From Winogradskyella helgolandensis (lineage in GTDB: Bacteria; Bacteroidota; Bacteroidia; Flavobacteriales; Flavobacteriaceae): a stretch of 64,000 nucleotides of DNA. Under the pieces are notes generated by a model, which was given only the letters and a program-made list of their open reading frames with translations, made no database searches and was not told where the DNA came from. Location of the stretch: the NCBI RefSeq assembly GCF_013404085.1, contig NZ_JABFHO010000001.1, positions 1,426,001 to 1,490,000 on the forward strand. The letters run 5' to 3'. A program made the position numbers and the translations under genes. Of this stretch, positions 43,643-51,716 are shown piece by piece. How positions within the stretch are numbered: position 1 is the stretch's first letter; each line of letters begins with the position of its first letter.

Positions 43643-44176
43643 TTACTTTTGCATCTTACTAAACACATCCCAAATCACAACACCACAACTCACAGAGATA
43701 TTTAAAGAGTGTTTAGTTCCGTATTGCGGAATTTCAATCACAATATCACTGGCATCAACTACATTTTGAGCAACACCTTTTACTTCGTTACCAAATACAA
43801 AGGCATATTTTTGGTTAGGTTGAGGTTTGAAATTGTTGAGCATCGTTGCATTTTCGGCTTGTTCAATAGAGCAGATTTTTACACGTTCTGCTTTAAGTTT
43901 ACGAATAACATCTAATGTGTTATCTGCATATTCCCAATTTACAGTTTCAGTACTTCCTAAGGCTGTTTTTCTAATGTCGTTATGAGGTGGTTGAGCTGTG
44001 ATTCCGCAGAGATATATTTTTTCAATTAAAAACGCATCACTGGTTCTAAAAACAGATCCGATGTTATTTAAGCTTCTAATATTATCTAGAATTATAATAA
44101 TAGGAGTCTTTTGAGCATTTTTAAATTCTGAAACTTCTAATCTATTTAATTCTTCGTTTTTTAGTTTTCTTTTCAA
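43643..44176 (-). CDS. SpoU/TrmH-family RNA 2'-O-methyltransferase
   Basis: 177 residues, a compact SPOUT fold. Motif 1 NIGSVFRTSDAFLIEKIYLC; motif 2 YAFVFGNEVKGVAQNVV; motif 3 IEIPQYGTKHSLNISVSCGV. The enzyme ties a trefoil knot and methylates ribose in tRNA or rRNA. The substrate RNA cannot be fixed from sequence. The leader MKRKLKNEELNRL is short and charged. Confidence 0.92.
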   Translation of the reverse strand: MKRKLKNEELNRLEVSEFKNAQKTPIIIILDNIRSLNNIGSVFRTSDAFLIEKIYLCGITAQPPHNDIRKTALGSTETVNWEYADNTLDVIRKLKAERVKICSIEQAENATMLNNFKPQPNQKYAFVFGNEVKGVAQNVVDASDIVIEIPQYGTKHSLNISVSCGVVIWDVFSKMQK

Positions 44177-44209
44177 CTGTACTTAATTTTTTTAATTAAA
44201 TTTTGAAAC

Positions 44210-44306
44210 ACCCATAAAGTCCCCTCAAGGGGACAGTCTCACTGTTGCGGTTAAAAAAATCTGAAAGATATTTTTAACAATTGTCCCCTTGAGGGGACTT
44301 TAGGGT
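44210..44306. repeat. Inverted pair of GTCCCC-type hairpin repeats
   Basis: Left arm 44210-44235 (ACCCATAAAGTCCCCTCAAG then GGGACA) and right arm 44282-44306 are complementary except for one missing base. Each arm also folds on itself (GTCCCCT/AGGGGAC). The 46-bp spacer is AT-rich and unique-looking. A degenerate half-copy lies at 13045-13064. Confidence 0.75.
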
Positions 44307-44313
44307 TGTTTTT

Positions 44314-44430
44314 TTATTCTACGAGACCAATAAAGTTTTTAAAACCAGCTAGGTCAGTTGGCACGCCGTTATCAACATCTGTAAATAACTTCTAGTTCTT
44401 CTGCTTCAATAAACCTCAAAATATAAGTAA
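44314..44430 (-). pseudogene. Remnant of an unidentified gene (C-terminal end with a frame break)
   Basis: On minus, 44388-44314 reads LFTDVDNGVPTDLAGFKNF-IGLVE and a stop, which has the look of a protein C-terminus rather than random AT-rich translation. In the same frame a TAG lies two codons upstream. One frame over, about 44430-44392 reads ILRFIEAEELE. So the segment looks like two pieces joined by a frameshift or a small deletion. I do not recognise the family. Confidence 0.35.
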
Positions 44431-44493
44431 TTTAGCAAAATTGCAATTCTGAAAATAGTCTAAGCAAAAATATAACTTAAAACCAGATTACCA

Positions 44494-47106
44494 TTGGCTA
44501 AAGCAGCAAAAAAAGTAACACCATTAATGAAACAGTATAATGCTATCAAGGTAAAATATCCTGATGCCTTATTACTGTTTAGAGTTGGCGATTTTTACGA
44601 AACTTTTGGTAGCGATGCTGTAAAAGCGTCTAAGATTTTAGATATCATTTTAACGAAACGCGGTGCAGGAAGCGAAAGTGAAATTGAATTGGCTGGTTTT
44701 CCGCACCATTCATTAAACACGTATTTACCTAAATTGGTAAGAGCAGGTGAGCGTGTGGCTATTTGCGATCAATTAGAAGATCCTAAACAAACCAAAACCA
44801 TTGTAAAACGTGGAGTTACGGAATTAGTAACACCAGGAGTAGCGTTTAATGATGATATTTTACATTCTAAATCTAATAATTTTTTAGCCGCTGTTTATTT
44901 TGAAAAGCAACGTATTGGAGTGTCGTTTTTAGATATTTCAACAGGTGAGTTTTTAACCTCTCAAGGGAACGCTGAGTATATTGATAAGTTGCTTCAGAAT
45001 TTTAATCCAAGTGAAGTTTTAATTTCAAAACAAAGCCGAAAAGTGTTTTCTGAAACTTTCGGAAATGATTTTCATACCTTTTATCTGGAAGATTGGGTGT
45101 TTCAAGCCGATTATGCTCATGAAACTTTAACCAAACATTTTAATACAAAAACATTAAAGGGATTCGGAATTGAAGATTTGTATGAGGGTATTATCGCTTC
45201 TGGTGTTGTACTTCATTATTTAGGAGAAACACGTCATAACAAGTTAGAGCATATTGCAACAGTTTCTAGAATTGCAACCGATGACTATGTGTGGATGGAT
45301 AAATTCACGATTCGAAATCTAGAATTGTATAATTCTACGAATGCCAATGCAGTGACGTTGATTAATGTGATTGATAAGACCATTTCGGCCATGGGTGGCC
45401 GAACTTTAAAACGTTGGTTAGCATTGCCTCTTAAACATGCTGAAAAAATAAAACAACGTCATGAAGTTGTAAAATATTTGTTAGAAAATGAATCTGTATT
45501 ACAAAAGATTCAAGGACAAATAAAACATATTGGAGATATTGAACGTCTCATTTCAAAAATAGCGACGACTAAGGTAAGTCCACGTGAAGTGATTCAACTT
45601 AAAAACTCTTTAGAAGCCATTGTTCCTATAAAATCGATTGCTGAAACTTGCGAGAATGAGGCATTAAAAGTATTAGGTGATAATTTACATCGCTGTGATA
45701 TACTACGGGATAAAATAAAGGAAACTTTAAACGAAGAAGCACCTGTAAATATCTTAAAAGGAAAATCGATTGCTGATGGGTTTTCAGAAGAGTTGGATGA
45801 ACTTAGAGGTTTGTCACAGTCTGGAAAAACTTATTTAGATAATATGTTGAAGCGTGAAAGTGAGCGCACTGGCATTACATCTTTAAAGATTGCATCAAAT
45901 AATGTATTTGGCTATTATATTGAAGTTAGAAATTCTCATAAAGATAAAGTTCCAGAGGAATGGATTCGTAAGCAAACTTTAGTGAATGCTGAACGTTACA
46001 TTACCGAAGAGCTTAAAGAGTACGAAGCAAAAATTTTAGGAGCAGAAGATCGGATTTCTACGATTGAACAACAATTATTTGCTGAATTAGTCCAGTGGAT
46101 GCATCAGTTTATAATATCGGTGCAGCAGAATGCACAGTTAATTGGGCAATTAGATTGTTTATGTGGTTTTTCAAGTTTAGCAAAAGCAAATAAGTACACT
46201 TATCCGCAAATTGATGATAGTTATGATTTAGAAATAAAAGATGGTCGTCATCCTGTAATTGAAAAGCAATTGCCAATTGGAGAGCCTTATATTGCTAATG
46301 ATTTATATTTAGATAGAGAATCACAGCAAATTATAATGATTACTGGTCCGAACATGTCTGGTAAATCGGCAATCTTAAGGCAAACAGCTTTAATTGTGCT
46401 ACTAGCGCAGATTGGAAGTTTTGTACCGGCAGGCGAAGCGAGAATCGGCTTGGTAGATAAGATTTTTACTAGAGTTGGAGCGAGTGATAATATTTCAATG
46501 GGAGAATCTACATTTATGGTAGAAATGAATGAAACGGCTTCTATTCTTAATAATATTTCAGACCGAAGTTTGGTGTTGTTAGATGAAATAGGAAGAGGAA
46601 CAAGCACGTATGATGGAATTTCTATTGCTTGGGCCATTAGCGAATACTTACACGAGCATCCTTCTAAGCCTAAAACACTTTTTGCGACGCATTACCACGA
46701 GTTAAATGAAATGACGGAAACATTTGGTCGTATCAAAAATTTCAACGTGGCTGTAAAAGAATTGAAAGACAATGTGCTTTTCGTAAGAAAGCTAGTTGAA
46801 GGAGGAAGTGAACACAGTTTTGGAATCCACGTGGCTAAAATGGCCGGAATGCCACAGCAAGTTATTAGACGTGCAAATAAGATTTTATCCAAATTAGAGA
46901 AGTCACATTCTAGTGAAGAACTAACAGATAAGGTAAAAAGTTTGAAAGATGATTTACAATTAAGTTTCTTCAATTTAGATGACCCTTTGTTGATAGAAAT
47001 AAAAGACGAAATTTTACATACTGATATTGATACACTTACGCCAGTTGAAGCCTTGATGAAACTCAATGAAATTAAGCGAATGTTGATGAAGAAAAAGCAA
47101 GCTTAA
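44494..47106 (+). CDS. mutS: DNA mismatch repair protein MutS
   Basis: 870 residues from a TTG start ([16 protein letters not shown] fits the family N-terminus). Mismatch-binding domain with the Phe-x-Glu motif in VGDFYETFG (about 32-40), connector, lever (TERTG-like [14 protein letters not shown]), clamp, and the ABC-type ATPase with Walker [10 protein letters not shown], Walker [17 protein letters not shown] and the FATHYHEL signature His. MutS recognises mispairs and recruits MutL. No mutL is in the window. It is followed by two tRNA genes. Confidence 0.97.
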   Translation: MAKAAKKVTPLMKQYNAIKVKYPDALLLFRVGDFYETFGSDAVKASKILDIILTKRGAGSESEIELAGFPHHSLNTYLPKLVRAGERVAICDQLEDPKQTKTIVKRGVTELVTPGVAFNDDILHSKSNNFLAAVYFEKQRIGVSFLDISTGEFLTSQGNAEYIDKLLQNFNPSEVLISKQSRKVFSETFGNDFHTFYLEDWVFQADYAHETLTKHFNTKTLKGFGIEDLYEGIIASGVVLHYLGETRHNKLEHIATVSRIATDDYVWMDKFTIRNLELYNSTNANAVTLINVIDKTISAMGGRTLKRWLALPLKHAEKIKQRHEVVKYLLENESVLQKIQGQIKHIGDIERLISKIATTKVSPREVIQLKNSLEAIVPIKSIAETCENEALKVLGDNLHRCDILRDKIKETLNEEAPVNILKGKSIADGFSEELDELRGLSQSGKTYLDNMLKRESERTGITSLKIASNNVFGYYIEVRNSHKDKVPEEWIRKQTLVNAERYITEELKEYEAKILGAEDRISTIEQQLFAELVQWMHQFIISVQQNAQLIGQLDCLCGFSSLAKANKYTYPQIDDSYDLEIKDGRHPVIEKQLPIGEPYIANDLYLDRESQQIIMITGPNMSGKSAILRQTALIVLLAQIGSFVPAGEARIGLVDKIFTRVGASDNISMGESTFMVEMNETASILNNISDRSLVLLDEIGRGTSTYDGISIAWAISEYLHEHPSKPKTLFATHYHELNEMTETFGRIKNFNVAVKELKDNVLFVRKLVEGGSEHSFGIHVAKMAGMPQQVIRRANKILSKLEKSHSSEELTDKVKSLKDDLQLSFFNLDDPLLIEIKDEILHTDIDTLTPVEALMKLNEIKRMLMKKKQA

Positions 47107-47135
47107 AAAAAAATAAATTTATTTTCAAAAAAGGC

Positions 47136-47165
47136 TTTGCTTTTAAGATTTAAATTTTAAATTTG
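47136..47165 (+). promoter_or_regulatory. Strong Bacteroidota promoter for the tRNA pair
   Basis: TTTG (47136-47139), 18 bp, TAAATTTG (47158-47165): an exact fit to TTTG-N17-19-TAnnTTTG. Expected start near 47172, about 29 bases before tRNA-Gly. Confidence 0.8.
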
Positions 47166-47200
47166 CATCCGCTTTTGAAGCGAAAAGTTCTTTAAAAACT

Positions 47201-47272
47201 GCGAAAGTAGCTCAGGGGTAGAGCATCACCTTGCCAAGGTGGAGGTCGTGGGTTCAAATCCCATCTTTCGCT
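47201..47272 (+). tRNA. tRNA-Gly (GCC)
   Basis: 72 bases, with acceptor GCGAAAG paired to CTTTCGC, the D-loop AGCTCAGGGGTAGAGC, anticodon loop CTTGCCAAG with anticodon GCC, and T-loop GGGTTCAAATCCC. CCA is not encoded. It reads GGC glycine codons and, by wobble, GGU. Confidence 0.95.
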
Positions 47273-47313
47273 CGATATAATATACCAATTTAGTTACAGT
47301 CTGTAACTAAGAT

Positions 47314-47397
47314 GCTGAAGTGGTGGAATTGGTAGACACGTTGGACTTAAAATCCAATGTCCATTAGGACGTACGGGTTCAAGTCCCGTCTTCAGTA
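47314..47397 (+). tRNA. tRNA-Leu (TAA)
   Basis: 84 bases, class II with a variable arm (TGTCCATTAGGACGT). Acceptor GCTGAAG pairs with CTTCAGT, the last as G-T. Anticodon stem TTGGA/TCCAA with loop CTTAAAA gives anticodon TAA. T-loop GGGTTCAAGTCCC. Reads UUA and UUG, the main leucine codons in this AT-rich DNA. Confidence 0.95.
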
Positions 47398-47403
47398 CAG
47401 ATG

Positions 47404-47433
47404 AAAAGCCGAAAACGAAAGTTTTCGGCTTTT
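47404..47433 (+). terminator. Terminator after tRNA-Leu
   Basis: A 13-bp stem AAAAGCCGAAAAC (47404-47416) with GTTTTCGGCTTTT (47421-47433), a GAAA loop and T residues on the plus side. It ends the tRNA transcript. Confidence 0.9.
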
Positions 47434-47483
47434 TTGGTTTAAAACTATACGGAAAGTTTGCTTTCAAGTATATTTTAAACCAT

Positions 47484-47515
47484 AAAAGCCGATTTATAAA
47501 CATGAATCGGCTTTT
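47484..47515. terminator. Second terminator-like hairpin, similar stem
   Basis: Stem AAAAGCCGATT (47484-47494) with AATCGGCTTTT (47505-47515) and a 10-base loop. It shares AAAAGCCGA with the first terminator 80 bp upstream and could serve either strand. Confidence 0.6.
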
Positions 47516-47606
47516 GTCAATATGTTGAAACTGGAACTCGGCAAAGCCAAGTCCCTTTATTCTTATGGGTTTTTTTCGCTTTTCAATTCATTTTAGAAAG
47601 TATAAA

Positions 47607-49394
47607 TTACTCAATATAGATTACCTTCTCATCCTCATCTATATAATCATTATATCTAAAAGGGCGTTTAGTGCCTGCACTATCTATAATAACTAATGGA
47701 AGTGAAATCTTATGATTACTAAGTTGAGATTTAAGCCAATCTCGTGTTCCTATTTTTTCTGTAATTGTAATTTCAACTTCTTTGTAGTTTGAATCTTGTA
47801 TTTTTTGCATCCATGGCTGTATATCAGCTTTGCTAGAAAACAAAGTTGAAGCCGAAATAGAGTTGATGATATTTATACTTCCTCCTTCGCTATCGCTTGG
47901 TGATATAGCTATAAGTTTTTCTGGGATAAAAACAGTGTCATTAATAAGTTGTGAAGACAATAGGTTAATTTCATTGTTAACTGTAAGAGCTATAAAAGTT
48001 CTAAAGTCTTTTGCGGCGGCTTCCTTTAAAGTGGATTCTTCTAAAACATTGCCATGAACATATTCAAACCCTTTACTTTTAGCATTTTCACAATTAGCTT
48101 TGTTTGCATCTATAAAAACCACTTTATCGGTTTCAGCCAAATGCTTACCTAATAATAAAGCTAGAGGGTTTGCTCCCAAAAATAAATACCCTTTCCTTGA
48201 GAATTGTTTTACCAATTCACCTCTTTTTTTTAACCAATTTGTTGTCCAAGTTAATAGTATAGGAACTGAAAGAGTAGTTATAATTGCCATAAAGACAAGT
48301 ATGGAAAATATTTCTTGAGTGATAATACCTTTTTGTAAACCAATACCTGCAATAACAATTTCTACAGCTCCACGACCATTCATTCCTGTTCCAACTGCTA
48401 AGCCTTCTCTCCAGCCATTTCTACTTGGCAGATAAAATAGAACTGTGCCCAATATTTTTCCAACAAAGGCAACACCAACAATTAATAATAAAAGTCCTAA
48501 ATCTGTTTTAAAAACATCTAGGGTGACATGAAATCCTGCAGTAACAAAAAATATAGGTGCCATAAAGCCTATGGAAACGTCATGAAAAACACGTGTTATG
48601 TCTTTGGTTATTTTTTCATGAAAAACACCGTCTTTTATAAATACGCCAGCAATAAATGCTCCTAAAATACCATGAAGACCAACAAGTTCTGCTAATTCAG
48701 AAAGACCAAAAACAATAAGAAGCAATAACGTGAAATAAGTTGTTCGGTTTTCTATGTTTCTGCTTGCCATCCATTTTCCTATTCTAGGAAGTGCATAAAG
48801 TCCGAAAGCCGTAGCAAATGAAAAGAACACTATAATTTTACCGGCAATTAGTAAAATCTCGGACATGTTTACTGCACCAGCATCAATAAAACTAGAGAGG
48901 CCCGCAAAAATGATTAATGCTAAGGTGTCGGAAATTAAAGCGCCTGCCATTAACACATAAGCGATACGCGTGTCTAGTAAATCTAAGTCAACAAGTATAC
49001 GGCTTTTGGTTGCTAAGGAGGTTACACCAACCGCAATACCTACAAATAATCCTGCCATGCTTGTGCCGCCCGATAACGTTACTACGTAATAACCCAAGGC
49101 AAACGGCACAACAAAACCTCCGATGGCAGCAAGAAGTCCTGCCCAAGACGCTTTTCCAAGATCTTTAAAGTTTATTTCCATGCCAATGTAGGCCATAAGT
49201 AGAATCACACCAGCTTCAGAAATAATAACTAAAGTGCTTGAAGTTTCAACAAGGCCTAATAATGATGGACCTATTACCACGCCTATTAATAACTCTCCTA
49301 AAATTGCAGGATAACCTATACGTTTAATTAACGCGCCAGCACCCCAAGCAGCGAGCAGTACAATGAATAAGTTTAAAATGTCAAATCCTTCCAT
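47607..49394 (-). CDS. CPA2-family cation/proton antiporter with a Rossmann (TrkA-N) domain
   Basis: 595 residues. Twelve or so membrane helices (about 1-385) of the KefB/NhaS-like CPA2 class: ELLIGVVIGPSLLGLVETSS, GMEINFKDLG, MAGALISDTLALIIFAG with the Asp of the exchange site, HGILGAFIAGVFIKDGVF, GTGMNGRGAVEIVIAGIGLQ. Then a TrkA-N-like NAD-binding domain (about 398-510): KGYLFLGANPLALLLGKHLA, VVFIDANKANCENAKSKG. A final region of about 80 residues ends YIDEDEKVIYIE. It exchanges Na+ or K+ against protons at the inner membrane, which may support the Na+-driven transporter encoded divergently 300 bp away. Confidence 0.9.
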   Translation of the reverse strand: MEGFDILNLFIVLLAAWGAGALIKRIGYPAILGELLIGVVIGPSLLGLVETSSTLVIISEAGVILLMAYIGMEINFKDLGKASWAGLLAAIGGFVVPFALGYYVVTLSGGTSMAGLFVGIAVGVTSLATKSRILVDLDLLDTRIAYVLMAGALISDTLALIIFAGLSSFIDAGAVNMSEILLIAGKIIVFFSFATAFGLYALPRIGKWMASRNIENRTTYFTLLLLIVFGLSELAELVGLHGILGAFIAGVFIKDGVFHEKITKDITRVFHDVSIGFMAPIFFVTAGFHVTLDVFKTDLGLLLLIVGVAFVGKILGTVLFYLPSRNGWREGLAVGTGMNGRGAVEIVIAGIGLQKGIITQEIFSILVFMAIITTLSVPILLTWTTNWLKKRGELVKQFSRKGYLFLGANPLALLLGKHLAETDKVVFIDANKANCENAKSKGFEYVHGNVLEESTLKEAAAKDFRTFIALTVNNEINLLSSQLINDTVFIPEKLIAISPSDSEGGSINIINSISASTLFSSKADIQPWMQKIQDSNYKEVEITITEKIGTRDWLKSQLSNHKISLPLVIIDSAGTKRPFRYNDYIDEDEKVIYIE

Positions 49395-49694
49395 AAAATT
49401 CTTATTTAATTGATATGTAATGTCTTAAATATCGGATTTTTATTTTGAAATCCCATGTTAAATTTTAAATGCTATTTAGTAGTATGTTTAAAATTACATT
49501 CTAATTTATTGAAATATCAATATGGAATTAATAAGGTGAGTTATGACGGTTTTGGAATTATAGATTGATTTTTAACGCAGACTTTTTAATTAATTTATGT
49601 TTTATTTAAAAATATATTGACGAATAGCATTTGAAAGGTTTTTTTTAATTAATTTCTCCCATTATTTTCAATCCTAATAAATAAAGCGCAAGCA
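49395..49694. other. 300-bp divergent gap before the antiporter and symporter genes
   Basis: AT-rich, with no open frame and no clean TTG-N17-19-TAnnTTTG pair on either strand that I can support. The nearest weak likeness on plus is ATATTGACGAATAGCATTTG near 49610. It presumably holds both promoters. Confidence 0.4.
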
Positions 49695-51509
49695 ATGGTA
49701 TCTTTAAGTACATTAGATTATATATTGATAATATCTTTTTTTACAATAACCTTATCCATTGGTATCTACGTCTCAAAGAAAGCCGGCAAGAGTTCTTCAG
49801 AGTTTTTTTTATCTGGTAAAACAATGCCTTGGTGGTTATTAGGCGTGTCGATGGTGGCAACTACATTTTCTACCGATACCCCAAATTTAGTGACGGATAT
49901 TGTAAGAACTAATGGTGTATCTGGAAATTGGGTATGGTGGGCATTTTTAATTACGGGTTTACTTACCGTTTTTGTGTATGCCAAATTGTGGAGGAAATCT
50001 AATGTAAACACCGATATTGAGTTTTATGAATTTAGATATGGAGGTAAACCAGCTCGGTTTTTAAGAAAGTTTAGAGCAATTTATTTAGGAGTTATTTTTA
50101 ATATTATAACTATGTCTGCCGTTACATTGGCCGCTATAAAAATTGGTGGTATTATGTTGGGATTAGAACCCTGGCAAACGGTAATTAGTGCAGGGCTTAT
50201 AACCGTGATATTTAGTGCGCTTGGAGGTTTTAAAGGAGTGGTTTATACCGATTTTATATTGTTTTTTGTGGCAATGGGAGGAGCTATTGGTGCTGCTTAT
50301 TATTTAGTAAACCTTCCTGAAGTTGGTGGTATAGAAGCCATAATGGCAAATGAAAATGTATCGGATAAGCTATCTATTTTACCTGATTTTAGCAATACTA
50401 ATGCATTAATAACTCTATTCGTTATTCCTTTGGCTGTACAATGGTGGAGTTCTTGGTATCCAGGATCAGAACCAGGTGGTGGCGGTTATATCGCACAACG
50501 GATGCTAGCAGCCAAAGATGAGAATCATGCCATAGGAGCAACCTTTTTCTTTAATATAATGCATTACGCCTTACGTCCTTGGCCATGGATTTTAGTCGCA
50601 TTGGCTTCTCTGGTTGTGTTTCCAGATTTGGCAAGTATACAAGAGGCTTTTCCAAATATAACAGATGATAAATTGGGTCATGATTTAGCATATTCGGCAA
50701 TGTTAACAAAATTACCAAGTGGTTTACTTGGTTTGGTATTAGCGTCATTAATAGCAGCTTATATGAGTACTATTTCAACGCAACTTAATTGGGGTTCATC
50801 TTATATTGTTTACGACTTTTATAAGCAGCAAATAAATCCTAATGCGTCAGAAAAGAAATTAGTAGCCGTTGGAAGATTATCTACAGTAGTTTTAATGATT
50901 TTTAGTGCAATATTGGCATTGTTGCTGCAAAATGCACTTCAGTTATTTGACTTGTTATTGGTTTTTGGTGCTGGTACAGGACTCATTTTTATTCTGCGTT
51001 GGTTTTGGTGGAGAATCAATGCTTGGAGTGAGATTACAGCTATGTTTGCATCGGGTATTATTTCAATTCTATTAAAACTAACACCTTTAGGTAGTTATTT
51101 GTTTGATGCTGAAACAGGAGTTTTTGAAGATTACTGGCAATACCCTTTTGTGGTATTAGTAACGACGATAATGTGGTTAGTAGCAACCTACATTACACAG
51201 CCCGAAAGTAAAGAGGTGTTACAGGGTTTCTATAAAAAAATACAGCCAGGAGGACCAGGATGGGAAAAAGTTGTCCGTGATGCAGAAGCAGAAAACATCC
51301 AGATTAAAACAACTAATGAAAAGTGGAGTGTGCCATCAGGGATTTTAGCAATGTTTCTAGGTTGTGTACTAATCTATAGTTGCATGTTTGCAACAGGTTA
51401 TTGGATATATGGTGATTATAATTATGCTATTACCTTAACTGTAGTCGCTGTTGTTTCGGGACTTTTTCTGAAACAAACTTGGAAAAAAATAAGAACTACT
51501 ATTTTATAG
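49695..51509 (+). CDS. Sodium:solute symporter family transporter
   Basis: 604 residues with about 14-15 membrane helices. SSS features: SKKAGKSSSEFFLSGKTMPW, STDTPNLVTDIVRTNG, the Na+-site helices with SALGGFKGVVYTDFILFF, WWSSWYPGSEPGGGGYIAQR, AAYMSTISTQLNWGSSYIVYDFY, and a late NPNASEKKLVAVGRLST. Imports a solute, often a sugar, with sodium at the inner membrane. As the first gene before a SusCD locus for a beta-glucan, it plausibly takes up glucose or short oligosaccharides; this is inference. It is separated from the regulator gene by 207 bp and may have its own promoter. Confidence 0.9.
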   Translation: MVSLSTLDYILIISFFTITLSIGIYVSKKAGKSSSEFFLSGKTMPWWLLGVSMVATTFSTDTPNLVTDIVRTNGVSGNWVWWAFLITGLLTVFVYAKLWRKSNVNTDIEFYEFRYGGKPARFLRKFRAIYLGVIFNIITMSAVTLAAIKIGGIMLGLEPWQTVISAGLITVIFSALGGFKGVVYTDFILFFVAMGGAIGAAYYLVNLPEVGGIEAIMANENVSDKLSILPDFSNTNALITLFVIPLAVQWWSSWYPGSEPGGGGYIAQRMLAAKDENHAIGATFFFNIMHYALRPWPWILVALASLVVFPDLASIQEAFPNITDDKLGHDLAYSAMLTKLPSGLLGLVLASLIAAYMSTISTQLNWGSSYIVYDFYKQQINPNASEKKLVAVGRLSTVVLMIFSAILALLLQNALQLFDLLLVFGAGTGLIFILRWFWWRINAWSEITAMFASGIISILLKLTPLGSYLFDAETGVFEDYWQYPFVVLVTTIMWLVATYITQPESKEVLQGFYKKIQPGGPGWEKVVRDAEAENIQIKTTNEKWSVPSGILAMFLGCVLIYSCMFATGYWIYGDYNYAITLTVVAVVSGLFLKQTWKKIRTTIL

Positions 51510-51663
51510 TACACCTATAAAAAATCAAACTATAATTATTTGCTTTAGACATAAGCTGTAATCATGTGTTGTTGGTTTAAATGTAACTATACGGGTTTCA
51601 TATTAACCACTACATGTATTGCTTCATCCATTTATTTAATTATATTAGAGCCTTAACACACGT

Positions 51664-51694
51664 GAACTTTGTTCTTTTTTATGGAACAAGGTTA
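51664..51694. promoter_or_regulatory. Tandem palindromes GAAC-N3-GTT(C/A), possible operator of the PUL regulator gene
   Basis: GAACTTTGTTC at 51664-51674 and GAACAAGGTTA at 51684-51694: two GAAC-N3-GTT palindromes with start points exactly 20 bp apart, two turns of the helix. Together they can also pair as an 8-bp hairpin (51667-51674 with 51684-51691). They lie 23-53 bp before the regulator ATG, a place fit for autoregulation. Confidence 0.4.
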
Positions 51695-51716
51695 ACTTCT
51701 GTAGATAGTAACTAAA

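Larger units (their letters stand above)
44177..44493. other. 317-bp gap between the TrmH-like gene and mutS
   Basis: Holds the inverted-repeat pair at 44210-44306 and the coding remnant at 44314-44430. No intact gene is seen. On minus a sequence TATATTTTG lies near 44430, in front of the remnant, but whether it was its promoter is not known. Confidence 0.6.

Noticed and set aside
47294..47503. A 69-codon minus-strand frame across the tRNA-Leu gene and its terminator
   Set aside because: It is the well-known false frame from reading the antisense of a tRNA (TGLEPVRPNGHWILSPTCLP). The tRNA folds correctly.
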